Below, piece after piece: positions 36,601 through 45,227 of a stretch of 64,000 nt of DNA. Source of the stretch: CAWCPR01 sp963797475 (GTDB lineage: Bacteria; Chloroflexota; Anaerolineae; Anaerolineales; UBA4823). The stretch is from the NCBI GenBank assembly GCA_963797475.1, contig CAWCPR010000003.1:372001-436000 (forward strand), in the 5' to 3' direction. Under the pieces are notes generated by a model, which saw only the letters and a program-made list of their open reading frames with translations, had not been told where the DNA came from and searched no databases. The translations under genes and the position numbers were made by a program. How positions within the stretch are numbered: the stretch's first letter is position 1; every line of letters starts with the position of its first letter.

Positions 36601-37788
36601 CCCGCCGACATCATTAATGAGCTTTCAAACGCCGTCCACCTGCCTTTAAAGCTGACCAGCGAACAACAGCGTTCCCTGAAGGAGGATCCAGAACAGGTGG
36701 CGGATGAAATCCGCGATCAAGTCGAAAACACCCTGGTTACTCAGGCAATTACCCGGTTGGTGGGTTCGGTTGAGCGCAGGCTTGAAGATTCGCTGGATAT
36801 CCCCGGAAACCAGTTTGATGAAGTCGACTGGGATACGCTCGCCGATGCCATTCTGAACGCGATCGAAGCGGTTTTTGACAGGCGCATCGAACGCTATCTT
36901 GGAGAACAGGGCCAGATCACAAAGGACATAGAAAACGCCCTGGCGCGCCTGGATGGTGAGGTGACCCGCGACCACCTGCGCCGCCTGCTGATCATGATAC
37001 CCCAGGGAGCGCGTGCCATGTTCGACAAACGCACTCACCGCAGGGTCTGGCAAAGAACGGTCCGGCTGACCTACGTGTATTTCGCCGCGCTCGCCCTGGA
37101 AAACCAGGACCCGGATGAGATCGCCAGCCAGGTGCTAGAACATCTGGAAGCCGCCCAAAGCGCCATGCGTAAAGCCTGGGGCCAGGCGGAAGCCTCCCGG
37201 ATCGGCGCTTCATCTATGGCAGACCTGGATGAGAAATCTCGCCTCGGCCTGGAGAATTTCCTCGGGGAAGAGCATTACCAGCAGCTTGCCAGCCAACCTT
37301 TTAACCAGTTGGACCGCCCCGACTGGGAAGAAATCGTCGACGAGCTTGGGCGCCAGGCGCTTACGGCCATCTACCGCCAATTGATCCTCAGCGTGGTGAC
37401 AGAACTTTGGGTAGATTATCTGACCCAAATGGAAGCCTTGCGAGTCTCAATTGGCCTGGAAGCTTATGCACAACGCGACCCACTGGTACAATATAAAAAC
37501 CGGGCCTTTGAGCTCTTCCAAAACCTGCTGAGTGACATGCGTATGGGCGTCGTAACCCGGATGTTCACTTACCAGCCTAGGGATATCAGCAGCGTGCAAT
37601 CGACGGTTACACGCAGCGAGCCAGCTCAATTGGAAGAGAGAACCGAAATGGAAGAGGAGAATCTCAGTGATGAGGAAGCCGAGCTGGTTGAAGAGAGTAC
37701 GATGCCAGCGGTAGAAAGCCCTCCTAAAGGAATGGACCAAAAGAAATCCACACCTGTATCGAAGAAACGCCGGCGCCGACGACACTGA
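33659..37788 (+). CDS. secA: Preprotein translocase ATPase SecA, long form, frameshifted
   Basis: SecA drives proteins through SecYEG. Visible: Walker A MRTGEGKT (about 100), HLITVNDYLARRDA, DEVDNVLIDEARTPLIISG, NBD2 motifs TNMAGRGVDIKLGG and GRAARQGDPGSSRFYLS. The total is about 1376 residues against about 840-900 in well-known SecA proteins. There are inserts of roughly 90 residues after GTTSVE and 60 after LGG, a long helical scaffold, and a basic tail without the usual zinc motif. One base is missing near 34965. Adding it joins YQATRP to DSGLLELEG; as read, the first frame ends at 34987 and the second opens at 34975. GAGGTG precedes the ATG. Confidence 0.94.
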
Positions 37789-37803
37789 TCAGAAACCAAG
37801 GCC

Positions 37804-38868
37804 ATGCGATCTAATCCTAAAACGAGACCGATCAAATCTTCCCGACCAGCCGGATTCTACCAGTCGCTGCCAAAAGTTGATTTACATCGCCACCTGGAAG
37901 GATCGCTCAGGTTACGCACGCTTCTTGAAGTCGGTCGCGCCCATGGTCTTAGCTTGCCTAACACCAATCGCTTGCGTGAATTAGTTCAAATCGGAGACGA
38001 CGAAGTATTTACTTTTGAAAACTTCCTCTCCAAGTTTCAAACCCTGCGCTTGTTTTACCGCTCACCTGAAATCATCGAACGTATCACCCACGAAGCCATT
38101 GGAGACGCGGCTGCGGACAACGTGCGATACCTTGAGCTGCGTTTCACACCGGTGGCATTAGGCCGGGCGGAAGGGTTTCCTTTGGAGCAGGTCATTCAAT
38201 GGGTGATTGACGGGACCCACAAGGCTGAGGCGGAGTACAACGTCAAGACCCGCCTGATCGTCAGCATGAACCGCCACGAAAGCCCGGACCTGGCAGCCCA
38301 GGTAGTCAAAATTGCTGCCGAGCACCTCACCGATGGGCTGGTTGGTGTCGATCTTGCCGGCGACGAAGCAGGGTTCTCAGGATTGCTCTTCACCGGTGTG
38401 TTTAAAGAAGCCCAGCAGGCCGGATTGCATATCACCATTCATGCAGGGGAGTGGGGCGGCGCTCAGAACGTCAGTGAAGCGATCCGCCATTTACGCGCCG
38501 AACGCATCGGACACGGTGTGCGCGTACTTGAGGACCCCAGCGCTACTATCCTGGCGCGCGAACGTGGCATTCCATTCGAAGTTTGCATCACCAGCAATTA
38601 TCAATCCGGGGTAATCCCTGAACTCAGCGTCCATCCTCTTGGACGAATGCTTTCCCTGGGTCTGAACGCTACCATCAATACGGACGATCCCAGCATCTCT
38701 CAGATCACTTTGAGCGATGAATATCGACTGGCTTGTGAGGACCTGGGGTTGAGCCTGGAAAAACTCCGCGAGCGAGTCCTCGCCGCGGCAGAGGCGGCCT
38801 TTTTGCCTGATGCAGAACGCCAGCTCCTCAAGGAGGAGCTGGCGAGAGAATTTGGAAAAGTTGTTTAA
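37804..38868 (+). CDS. add: Adenosine deaminase
   Basis: 354 residues of the adenosine/AMP deaminase barrel: metal ligands in VDLHRHLEGS, HAGEWGG, RIGHGVR, and INTDDPSIS carrying the catalytic Asp pair. The enzyme converts adenosine to inosine and ammonia in purine salvage. It lies 15 nt after secA on the same strand, so it is probably read through from secA. With the nucleoside transporter and carbamate kinase near 60 kb it supports active purine use. An inverted repeat at 38818-38844 lies inside its 3' coding end. A true start slightly downstream at the LPKVDLHRH region is unlikely given typical lengths. Confidence 0.93.
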   Translation: MRSNPKTRPIKSSRPAGFYQSLPKVDLHRHLEGSLRLRTLLEVGRAHGLSLPNTNRLRELVQIGDDEVFTFENFLSKFQTLRLFYRSPEIIERITHEAIGDAAADNVRYLELRFTPVALGRAEGFPLEQVIQWVIDGTHKAEAEYNVKTRLIVSMNRHESPDLAAQVVKIAAEHLTDGLVGVDLAGDEAGFSGLLFTGVFKEAQQAGLHITIHAGEWGGAQNVSEAIRHLRAERIGHGVRVLEDPSATILARERGIPFEVCITSNYQSGVIPELSVHPLGRMLSLGLNATINTDDPSISQITLSDEYRLACEDLGLSLEKLRERVLAAAEAAFLPDAERQLLKEELAREFGKVV

Positions 38869-38913
38869 GCGGGGGAATCCAGGCCGCGCCGATTGAGGTC
38901 GAACAAGGCGTAA

Positions 38914-39618
38914 CTAACTGCTAACCCGTTTTTCCCATTCGGCGACACACTCGCGCAGCAAATCGCGAATCTCGGGGTCTGGTACGGAGCCTACACCGTC
39001 ATACTGGTCCAGGCCAACCAGGACGACCATGCCCTTCCCAGGAAGCTCCATCAGACGGATGGCGCGATCGGCCAGGGGAGAATTCTCCAATTTATCCTGC
39101 AAAATTTCGTCTACCTGAGCGGCAATGCTCTTCAATTCCTGAGCTGGCTTACCTACATCGGATTGAATGGCGCGGCTGATCACCTCGATCGGGTTCAGAC
39201 TGGGTTTTTTAACCTTTTCTTCTACTACTACCGGTTGGGCGGCAACCTTTTCTATCGCTGGAGCAGGAGTGCTCTCCGTTCGCGCCTCGCTCGCTGGAAG
39301 CGCCGTTTCGGGGGCTGGCTTGGCTAAATTGGGCTGAAGCAGCCACGAACGCAGCTCTACAACTGCCTGGACCAACCGTTCGTGTTGGCTGGCCGTTAAT
39401 TGGCGGGCAGTCAGGTAAGACTTACCGTCCAGCCTGGCAACCAGCTTATTGCTGCGCCGGTCTCGGCCAATACGCACCAACTCCATAAAATCCTCATCCG
39501 AATTATCGTCTTCTTCACCCGTTTTGCCGCGGCGCGTTCCAATAGTTAAGTTTCCTAAGACCACCCCGATCGCAATACAGATCGAAGCGACTAACATCAA
39601 TGCCAGAGGATCGTTCAT
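38914..39618 (-). CDS. Single-span membrane protein of unknown function
   Basis: About 234 residues: one N-terminal membrane helix (LALMLVASICIAIGVVLG), a cytoplasmic acidic patch (EEDDNSDED), a conserved-looking VRIGRDRRSNKLVARLDGK region, a Pro/Ala/Glu-rich linker, and a C-terminal domain ending near PEIRDLLRECVAEWEKR. I do not recognise a family. The start is taken at 39618, where GTGGTGA precedes ATG; an extension to 39672 would run into the mutM end. It is the last gene of a six-gene reverse-strand operon that begins with the mutase B12 subunit. Confidence 0.7.
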   Translation of the reverse strand: MNDPLALMLVASICIAIGVVLGNLTIGTRRGKTGEEDDNSDEDFMELVRIGRDRRSNKLVARLDGKSYLTARQLTASQHERLVQAVVELRSWLLQPNLAKPAPETALPASEARTESTPAPAIEKVAAQPVVVEEKVKKPSLNPIEVISRAIQSDVGKPAQELKSIAAQVDEILQDKLENSPLADRAIRLMELPGKGMVVLVGLDQYDGVGSVPDPEIRDLLRECVAEWEKRVSS

Positions 39619-39678
39619 AGGTTCACCACAATTCCACTTGACGAAAGTAATTTGTGCCGTGCTGCTCCACAAAGCCTA

Positions 39679-40515
39679 TCAAATCTGTTCGGAAGAGTTC
39701 CTGGGCGCTTGGCAGTGTGGACAAAAATGAGTGCTGCGCTGGCCTACCAGGATGCGCTGGATTTCAGCGCCGCAAACCAGGCAGGCCTGGCCCGTTCGCC
39801 CATAGACCCGAAAATAGTTTTGAAAGTCGCCGCCGCGGTAAACCCAATCGATGCTGGCTCCGTTGCGGCGGATACCCTCCGCCAACACATGGCGGATATT
39901 GTGCAGAAGAAGATCGACCTGGTCGTGGCTCAAACCGTCGGACAGGCTTAACGGATGGATGCCGGATAGAAACAAGGCTTCATCTGTATAAATGTTACCC
40001 AGGCCGGCCAGAAATGTCTGGTCCATTAGTAGTGGTTTTAACTGCCGCCGGCGCGCATGCAAGCGCTGGTAAAACATATCGGTTGTGAAACCCGGGTCAA
40101 GCGGTTCTGGCCCTAAGGAGCCGATCACGGACTGCGGATCGGACACCAGCCACACCCGCCCGAATTTACGGGGGTCGTTGAAGGCCAGACGAATACCTTC
40201 ATCAAGTTCCAAAACCAGGCGGTGATGCACGGGCACGTCTTCTAAAATTGATTCTACCAATAAGTCGCCGCTCATGCGCAAATGAAATAGTAAGGTGTCT
40301 TGAGATAACGTGAAAATTAGGAATTTTCCACGCCGACCTAACGATTCTATTAGCTGGCCGCGAACTCGTTCTACAAACTCGTCTACAGAAGGGGTTTCCA
40401 GGGTACGAGCCCAATAAACCTGAGCTGCGCGAATGGTCATCCCTAATAGTGAGGGATGACCATTTCCCTGGCGGAGATTATTACAAATCGTCTCGACTTC
40501 AGGAAGTTCGGGCAT
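39679..40515 (-). CDS. mutM: Formamidopyrimidine-DNA glycosylase
   Basis: 278 residues starting MPELPEVE, with the catalytic N-terminal Pro and Glu, GRRGKFL beta-hairpin, the helix-two-turn-helix region (LLMDQTFLAGLGNIYTDEALF), and the C-terminal zinc finger CLVCGAEIQR...CPHC. It removes oxidised purines such as 8-oxoguanine and nicks the abasic site. Length and motifs are canonical. It lies between prs and the small membrane protein on the minus strand. Confidence 0.96.
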   Translation of the reverse strand: MPELPEVETICNNLRQGNGHPSLLGMTIRAAQVYWARTLETPSVDEFVERVRGQLIESLGRRGKFLIFTLSQDTLLFHLRMSGDLLVESILEDVPVHHRLVLELDEGIRLAFNDPRKFGRVWLVSDPQSVIGSLGPEPLDPGFTTDMFYQRLHARRRQLKPLLMDQTFLAGLGNIYTDEALFLSGIHPLSLSDGLSHDQVDLLLHNIRHVLAEGIRRNGASIDWVYRGGDFQNYFRVYGRTGQACLVCGAEIQRILVGQRSTHFCPHCQAPRNSSEQI

Positions 40516-40594
40516 TATTTACCCCGTCAATTCTTTTTCGGAAAGATCCACAATTCCAGTGGGAAAAACATGCTGCTTTGAACGAACTGCAACT

Positions 40595-41587
40595 TTATTC
40601 GTGGAACATTTCGCCCACACTGCGACCCTCGTGAGCTCTAATGATTACTTCGCCCAGCAGCGGCGCCACAGAAAGCACGGTGAGCTTACCTTCCAACATC
40701 TTTTTTTTCTCAGGGGAAATTGGGACGGTATCTGTTGTTACGATCTCGGTCACCGGCAGCACTGCCAGGCGATCGATAGCCGGGTGGGACAGCACCGGGT
40801 GAACGAACATTAAGAAGATGTCCCGGGCCCCATGCGCTTTTACCAGGTTCACCGCCTGGGCCATTGACCCACCTGTATCCACCTCGTCGTCGACGATGAT
40901 GACATCATTTCCATTCACACTACCAATTAAAGTAAGGGCTTCTGCCAGGGCATCCTGCCCACGGCGCCGTTTTTCAACAAAAGCAATGGGCGCATGGATT
41001 GTTGCAGCAAAATTGCGGCCTTTTTTAGCGAACCCAAGGTCTGCGGCCACAACGACCGGATCTTTCATTTTCGGCAGGATAGTTTGCAGGTGATTTGTCA
41101 GGATGTGGAAAGCGGAGAGAACGTCCCCTGGGATTGAAAAAAAGCCCTGTATCTGGCCCGCATGCAGGTCCAGCGTCATGTAGCGATCGGCCCCGGCAAT
41201 TTCGATCATATCGGCAATCAGGCGAGCCGTGATGGGTACGCGCGGGCGGTCTTTTTTATCCGAGCGAGCATAAGCCAGATAAGGGATTACTGCCGTCACC
41301 CGCCCGGCAGAATCCAGCCGCAGGGTTTGCAGCATGATCAACAATTCCATCAGGTTTCGATGAACCGGCGCTGTGGTTGTCTGAATCACGTAGACATCCT
41401 GGCCGCGCACGCTGCTATGCAAGCGGATAAACAGATTTTCGTTTGGGAACTGGATAACATCTCTCCCACTGAGCGGTTTGCCCAGATATTGGGCGATCAG
41501 GTTAGCCAGCTCAGGAGAAGCCGTTCCAGCGAAAAGTTTAATATCGCCATACATTCCACAATCCCGTCGTAACTCGGAAACAAGCAT
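40595..41587 (-). CDS. prs: Ribose-phosphate pyrophosphokinase
   Basis: About 330 residues: KLFAGTASPELA at the N-terminus, the flexible-loop region PYLAYARSDKKDRPR, the HAGQIQGFF motif, and the PRPP-binding loop VIIVDDEVDTGGSM. It makes PRPP from ribose 5-phosphate and ATP for nucleotide and amino-acid synthesis. ATG 41587 forms a TAATG overlap with the stop of the acetyltransferase gene, implying coupled translation; the internal ATG at 41554 is the other candidate. The C-terminus is about ten residues longer than typical. Confidence 0.93.
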   Translation of the reverse strand: MLVSELRRDCGMYGDIKLFAGTASPELANLIAQYLGKPLSGRDVIQFPNENLFIRLHSSVRGQDVYVIQTTTAPVHRNLMELLIMLQTLRLDSAGRVTAVIPYLAYARSDKKDRPRVPITARLIADMIEIAGADRYMTLDLHAGQIQGFFSIPGDVLSAFHILTNHLQTILPKMKDPVVVAADLGFAKKGRNFAATIHAPIAFVEKRRRGQDALAEALTLIGSVNGNDVIIVDDEVDTGGSMAQAVNLVKAHGARDIFLMFVHPVLSHPAIDRLAVLPVTEIVTTDTVPISPEKKKMLEGKLTVLSVAPLLGEVIIRAHEGRSVGEMFHE

Positions 41588-42135
41588 TAGCGATCCGCAG
41601 CCTCCTGCCATTCAGAGCGAATGACGCTCATAAGTAAAATATCGACATATTCTCCACCCTTGAACATAGCCTGTCGCTTGCGACCCTCGATAACGAAGCC
41701 GGCCTTATCATAAGCCCGAATCGCCCCCGGGTTGTTTTCATAAACTTCCAAGGCAATCCGGTTTAAATTCAATGTATCAAACCCAAACTGAAGCAGCAGC
41801 TCCATGACCTCCGTGCCGTATCCCTGGTTCCATTTCGATTTTTCGCCAATAAAGATGCCAACTTCGGCAGAACGAACACGCCAGTTGAAAGCGTGGAACC
41901 CGCAGTTGCCGATCATCTGCCATTCATTCTCGCCCTGACGGATTTCGATCACCAAAGGGTGTTCTTCTATGGGGCGTTTGAGCATACTTTCAAACCAGGA
42001 TTCTTCGTCAACCGAAGAGAGCGGGGCATAAATCAACAAGCCGGCGAGAACTTCCGGGTCATTTAACCAGGCGACGAACTGATGCAGGTCGCTGCGTTCC
42101 GGAGCGCGTAAGCGTATCCTCTTGCCGAAAATCAC
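41587..42135 (-). CDS. GNAT acetyltransferase, RimJ/RimL-like
   Basis: 182 residues of the GNAT fold: RIRLRAPERSD start, a WFESML helix, the acetyl-CoA-binding region GEKSKWNQGYGTEVMELLLQFGF, then LNRIALEVYENNPGAIRAYDKAGF. These are typical of RimJ/RimL N-terminal or amine acetyltransferases. The substrate cannot be predicted. It overlaps meaB by ATGA and prs by TAATG, so it is embedded in the operon. Confidence 0.88.
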   Translation of the reverse strand: MIFGKRIRLRAPERSDLHQFVAWLNDPEVLAGLLIYAPLSSVDEESWFESMLKRPIEEHPLVIEIRQGENEWQMIGNCGFHAFNWRVRSAEVGIFIGEKSKWNQGYGTEVMELLLQFGFDTLNLNRIALEVYENNPGAIRAYDKAGFVIEGRKRQAMFKGGEYVDILLMSVIRSEWQEAADR

Positions 42136-43220
42136 TGTGCAACTCCATTCACCAAATCAGATACCGCCTGCCTGGGCGAAATTCGCCTTTCGATTAAACG
42201 CTCCAGCACCTGGTGGTATCGCGCTTCGGGCAGCGAGGATCGCCAACGCGTAATCACCGTCTCCCGCAACAACAGGTCCAATTCAGCTTGCAGGCGGAGA
42301 CGCTGCCTCTGGTTCCATTCACCGCTTTCCCGTAAATAATGCAAGTGTTCCGATATCGATTGAGCTAATTCAGGTATTCCGGCGCCTTCTGTCGCGACCG
42401 TCCGGTAGATTGGTGGCTGCCAGATTCCCACGTCCGCCAGGGTTCCCGGCGAGTCCTGGGCCGCGCTTACCGAGGAGTCGTTTGAGAGCAGACTTCCATG
42501 ATGGCGTAAACGGCGTGGAGCCGGATGGGCAAGCTGCAGCATGCTGCGCAGCGCCCTTTCCGTCGCCTCTACGCCAGGCCGGTCGGCTTTGTTGACAACA
42601 AGGATGTCGGCAATCTCCAGGATTCCGGCTTTAATGGCCTGAATGTCATCACCCAGGCCTGGCGCTTCAACTACCAATGTGGTATGCGCCAAACTGGCGA
42701 TTTCCACTTCAGCCTGGCCCGCCCCGACCGTTTCGATCAGGACCACATCGAAACCGGCCGCGTCGAGGGCCTGGACCACGCCTGAGGTCGCAGTTGCCAG
42801 ACCACCCAGCGAACCTCGGGTTGCCATCGAACGGATAAAAACCCCCGAATCGCCAGCCAGGTCTCGCATCCGAATGCGATCGCCTAAGATAGCCCCACCT
42901 GAGAAAGGGCTGGTGGGATCCACCGCCACGATGCCTACCCGTGGAGGCCTGCCCATGCTGAGCTGGTCTGCCTCATTTTGTGGAATCGGAGCGTGCGAAT
43001 GGCTGCCGGCTGAGCTGCGAAAATAACGGGCAAGCTGGTTGACCAGGGAGGATTTCCCGGTGCCAGATGCGCCAGTGACGCCAATCAGATGAGCGTTCCC
43101 GGTGTGAGAAAACAATTCGTTCAAGACAGCCTGACCTTCCGGGGTGTTATTTTCCACCTGTGTCAACAGGCGAGCCAATGCCAGGCGGTTTCCCTCGAGG
43201 ACTGATTCAGCCAGGTTCAT
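42132..43220 (-). CDS. meaB: MeaB/ArgK-type G-protein chaperone of methylmalonyl-CoA mutase
   Basis: About 362 residues. P-loop GVTGASGTGKSSLVNQ, Mg-binding VAVDPTSPFSGGAILGDRIRM, ETVGAGQAEVEIASL, NKAD specificity motif (VVNKADRPG). MeaB protects and reloads the B12 mutase with adenosylcobalamin. It is 22 nt downstream of the mutase B12 subunit, the standard association. ATG 43220 gives MNLAESVLEGN, matching the family N-terminus; the ribosome site is weak. There are two unusual Ser/Pro/Gln-rich inserts, one after the P-loop helix (SAGSHSHAPIPQ) and one near SVSAAQDSPG. Confidence 0.95.
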   Translation of the reverse strand: MNLAESVLEGNRLALARLLTQVENNTPEGQAVLNELFSHTGNAHLIGVTGASGTGKSSLVNQLARYFRSSAGSHSHAPIPQNEADQLSMGRPPRVGIVAVDPTSPFSGGAILGDRIRMRDLAGDSGVFIRSMATRGSLGGLATATSGVVQALDAAGFDVVLIETVGAGQAEVEIASLAHTTLVVEAPGLGDDIQAIKAGILEIADILVVNKADRPGVEATERALRSMLQLAHPAPRRLRHHGSLLSNDSSVSAAQDSPGTLADVGIWQPPIYRTVATEGAGIPELAQSISEHLHYLRESGEWNQRQRLRLQAELDLLLRETVITRWRSSLPEARYHQVLERLIERRISPRQAVSDLVNGVAQ

Positions 43221-43242
43221 TTCGTTAATTCTGGAAAAAACA

Positions 43243-43668
43243 TTAATTGACAGCCGGGGCGGGATCCGATTGGCCATACACAGCCTGGCGGATGTCATTC
43301 ACAATATTCTCTGTCCGGGTGCCAGGACCATAAATACCCACCACACCCATCTCCTTTAAACGGGGGACATCTTCATCCGGAATAATGCCGCCCACGAATA
43401 CTTTAACTAGTCCCTGACCGTTGGCGGTAAGCAATTCCAGTAATCGGGGAACCAGGGCCATGTGCGCGCCGGAGAGGATCGATAACCCAACGACATCCAC
43501 ATCTTCTTGTAAAGCGGCCTCTGAGATCATTTCCGGAGTCTGGCGCAAACCGGTATAAATGACTTCCATGCCTGCATCCCGCAACGCCCGGGCGACAACC
43601 TTCGCACCCCGGTCATGACCGTCTAATCCCGGTTTGGCAACCAACACGCGGATTTTTCTTTCACTCAT
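43243..43668 (-). CDS. Methylmalonyl-CoA mutase small B12-binding subunit
   Basis: 141 residues of the cobalamin-binding Rossmann fold: the base-off/His-on motif GLDGHDRGAK with the ligand His, the LSILSGAHM segment, and VFVGGIIPDEDVP. It matches the C-terminal domain of mutases and completes the separate large subunit at 25316-26995. First gene of the reverse-strand operon with meaB. SD region GGGTGTAATG. The two mutase subunits being 16 kb apart is a notable split. Confidence 0.95.
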   Translation of the reverse strand: MSERKIRVLVAKPGLDGHDRGAKVVARALRDAGMEVIYTGLRQTPEMISEAALQEDVDVVGLSILSGAHMALVPRLLELLTANGQGLVKVFVGGIIPDEDVPRLKEMGVVGIYGPGTRTENIVNDIRQAVYGQSDPAPAVN

Positions 43669-43754
43669 TACACCCTTCCGTTGATCAGAGATTATGGGAA
43701 AATGTGCATTAAAACCCTGAGCTTGACCCCGCCCCGTTCAAACTGGATAGAAAA

Positions 43755-43760
43755 ATTATA
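43755..43760 (-). promoter_or_regulatory. Candidate -10 of the mutase/meaB operon
   Basis: TATAAT on the minus strand, about 87 nt before the B12-subunit ATG. No good -35 is seen; a 14-bp palindrome lies 8 nt upstream, where an activator or repressor could bind. Confidence 0.4.
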
Positions 43761-43768
43761 CCGCGTTC

Positions 43769-43782
43769 CACTCGTACGAGTG
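43769..43782. promoter_or_regulatory. 14-bp perfect palindrome between divergent promoters
   Basis: CACTCGTACGAGTG is fully self-complementary. It lies between the minus-strand TATAAT (43755) and the plus-strand promoter (43792-43820), a natural operator position for the mutase operon and the PAP2 gene. Confidence 0.45.
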
Positions 43783-43791
43783 TCGCCCGGA

Positions 43792-43820
43792 TTGCCTTAT
43801 CGTACTGCGTATACTATAAT
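43792..43820 (+). promoter_or_regulatory. Predicted promoter of the PAP2 gene
   Basis: TTGCCT (43792-43797), 17-nt spacer, TATAAT (43815-43820). The -10 is consensus; transcription would start about 90 nt before the proposed start codon. Confidence 0.6.
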
Positions 43821-43918
43821 GGGTTAAAGCTAATAAACCTCGCCCGGAGTTAGATCAATCTATTCTTTGAGATTACTCCTCATCTTGGGCCAGTTGGGGG
43901 GAAAAGACGAAAACATCG

Positions 43919-44680
43919 TTGGGAAAAAAGAAGAAAATTAACGACCGCCTGGACCAGGCGCAAACAAATCAAAATGGCAAGGGAGCGGAGCTCAGCTTCA
44001 ACCGCCGGCTCCTGTCGATTCTGGTCATCAGCCTGGCTGTCATCATCGTCTTGATCCTGACCCCTAACGCCATCCTTGCGACCATTTTTTTCAACCTGAT
44101 TAAAGAAAAAATCCTGGTCGGTTTGCTGTTGTTTTTCGTCCTGCTGACCCTCTCGCTGCTTTGGTCCGCCGGACAACGCCTGGATACCTGGATTTTCATA
44201 TATTTCAACCGGCACAGCCTGCGCAGAGGCTGGCTGGATGGGTTGATGTGGCTGACGACCCAGATCGGAAACGGCGCATTTGGGCTCAGCCTGGCCGGGG
44301 TATTTTTCCTGAAAAATGACCGCAGGCTGGCCTTTACGCTTGCCCTGGGGATCTTGACCCTTTGGCTGACCGTGGAACTGGTTAAAGCAATTACCGGCCG
44401 CGCCAGGCCGTTCCTGACCTTATCGGAAACGAATGTGGTTGGCTGGCGAGAATTTGGACGCTCTTTCCCATCCGGGCACACTTCACAATCGTTCTTCCTG
44501 GCGTCATTACTGGTCCAGCATTTTCAATTAGGGCTTTGGGCAGGCTTCGCCTGTTATTTATTGGCAGCCTTGGTGGGCTTTTCGCGTGTGTATATCGGCG
44601 TTCACTATCCTCGCGACGTTGTTGCCGGGGCTTTATTAGGAGGCGTCTGGGGCCTTACGAGCATGCTATTAATAAGCTGA
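43919..44680 (+). CDS. PAP2-family membrane phosphatase
   Basis: 253 residues with about six membrane spans and the three phosphatase signatures: KAITGRARP (K-x6-RP type), SFPSGHTSQS, and SRVYIGVHYPRDVVAG. Such enzymes dephosphorylate lipid phosphates such as undecaprenyl pyrophosphate or phosphatidate at the outer face. The N-terminal 30 residues are basic and polar. The TTG start at 43919 is uncertain: GGGGGGA is too far upstream (about 17 nt), and no nearby ATG exists. Confidence 0.87.
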   Translation: MGKKKKINDRLDQAQTNQNGKGAELSFNRRLLSILVISLAVIIVLILTPNAILATIFFNLIKEKILVGLLLFFVLLTLSLLWSAGQRLDTWIFIYFNRHSLRRGWLDGLMWLTTQIGNGAFGLSLAGVFFLKNDRRLAFTLALGILTLWLTVELVKAITGRARPFLTLSETNVVGWREFGRSFPSGHTSQSFFLASLLVQHFQLGLWAGFACYLLAALVGFSRVYIGVHYPRDVVAGALLGGVWGLTSMLLIS

Positions 44681-44743
44681 ATCTGATTTTAGATCGAAGC
44701 TTCCGAGCCTGTATCGCAGGGGGAAATAATGTTCCGGGGGGAA

Positions 44744-45100
44744 TTAATGTTCCGGATGGACTTTGCGGATATGTTTCTCCAATCGGTCGGCCCGAACTTG
44801 AACATTACAAACCGGGCAATGTTCAACCAGGGATTCGGTCTTTTCGGCGTGGCTTTTTTGGATGTGCTCATCTATTCGGCTCTTAGGCACCAAAGCGCCA
44901 CAGATTTCACAGCGCGCCATGCCGACCGGCACATTCTCTTTTCGCGGCGGCTTTGCATCTCCCCTGCGTTTCAGCACCCTTTGGTTTGGATCTTCCAAAG
45001 CCTGTGTTTCCATTTCATCCTGGAATCGGCTGTAATTACGTTCCGGATAATAATGGAGGCGAGATCCGTTTTCTTCAGCGTCATTATTTTGGTCTACCAT
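44744..45100 (-). CDS. Small protein with two C2H2-like zinc fingers
   Basis: 118 residues. A polar N-terminal half (no fold recognised) is followed by two similar motifs: CEICGALVPKSRIDEHIQKSH and CPVCNVQVRADRLEKHIRKVH, that is C-x2-C-x12-H-x4-H twice. The motifs look like eukaryotic-style C2H2 fingers or short zinc ribbons and may bind nucleic acid or protein. It is convergent with the PAP2 gene. Nothing in the context gives a specific role; base composition is like the host genome and unlike the AT-rich patch that begins upstream of it. Confidence 0.75.
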   Translation of the reverse strand: MVDQNNDAEENGSRLHYYPERNYSRFQDEMETQALEDPNQRVLKRRGDAKPPRKENVPVGMARCEICGALVPKSRIDEHIQKSHAEKTESLVEHCPVCNVQVRADRLEKHIRKVHPEH

Positions 45101-45227
45101 CCCGAATGCGCTCCCCGATAACTATACCTCAATCTCGATAGCACCTGAAACGTTTTGTTCAATTTAAATTCAAATTTCTTGTAACCACAATATGATGTGA
45201 AATTTTGAGTTTAAAGATAAATAGTGA

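Noticed and set aside
38818..38844. 11-bp perfect inverted repeat CGCCAGCTCCT / AGGAGCTGGCG
   Set aside because: It lies inside the adenosine deaminase coding sequence and has no T-run; the codons (QLLKEELARE) are ordinary for the protein end.
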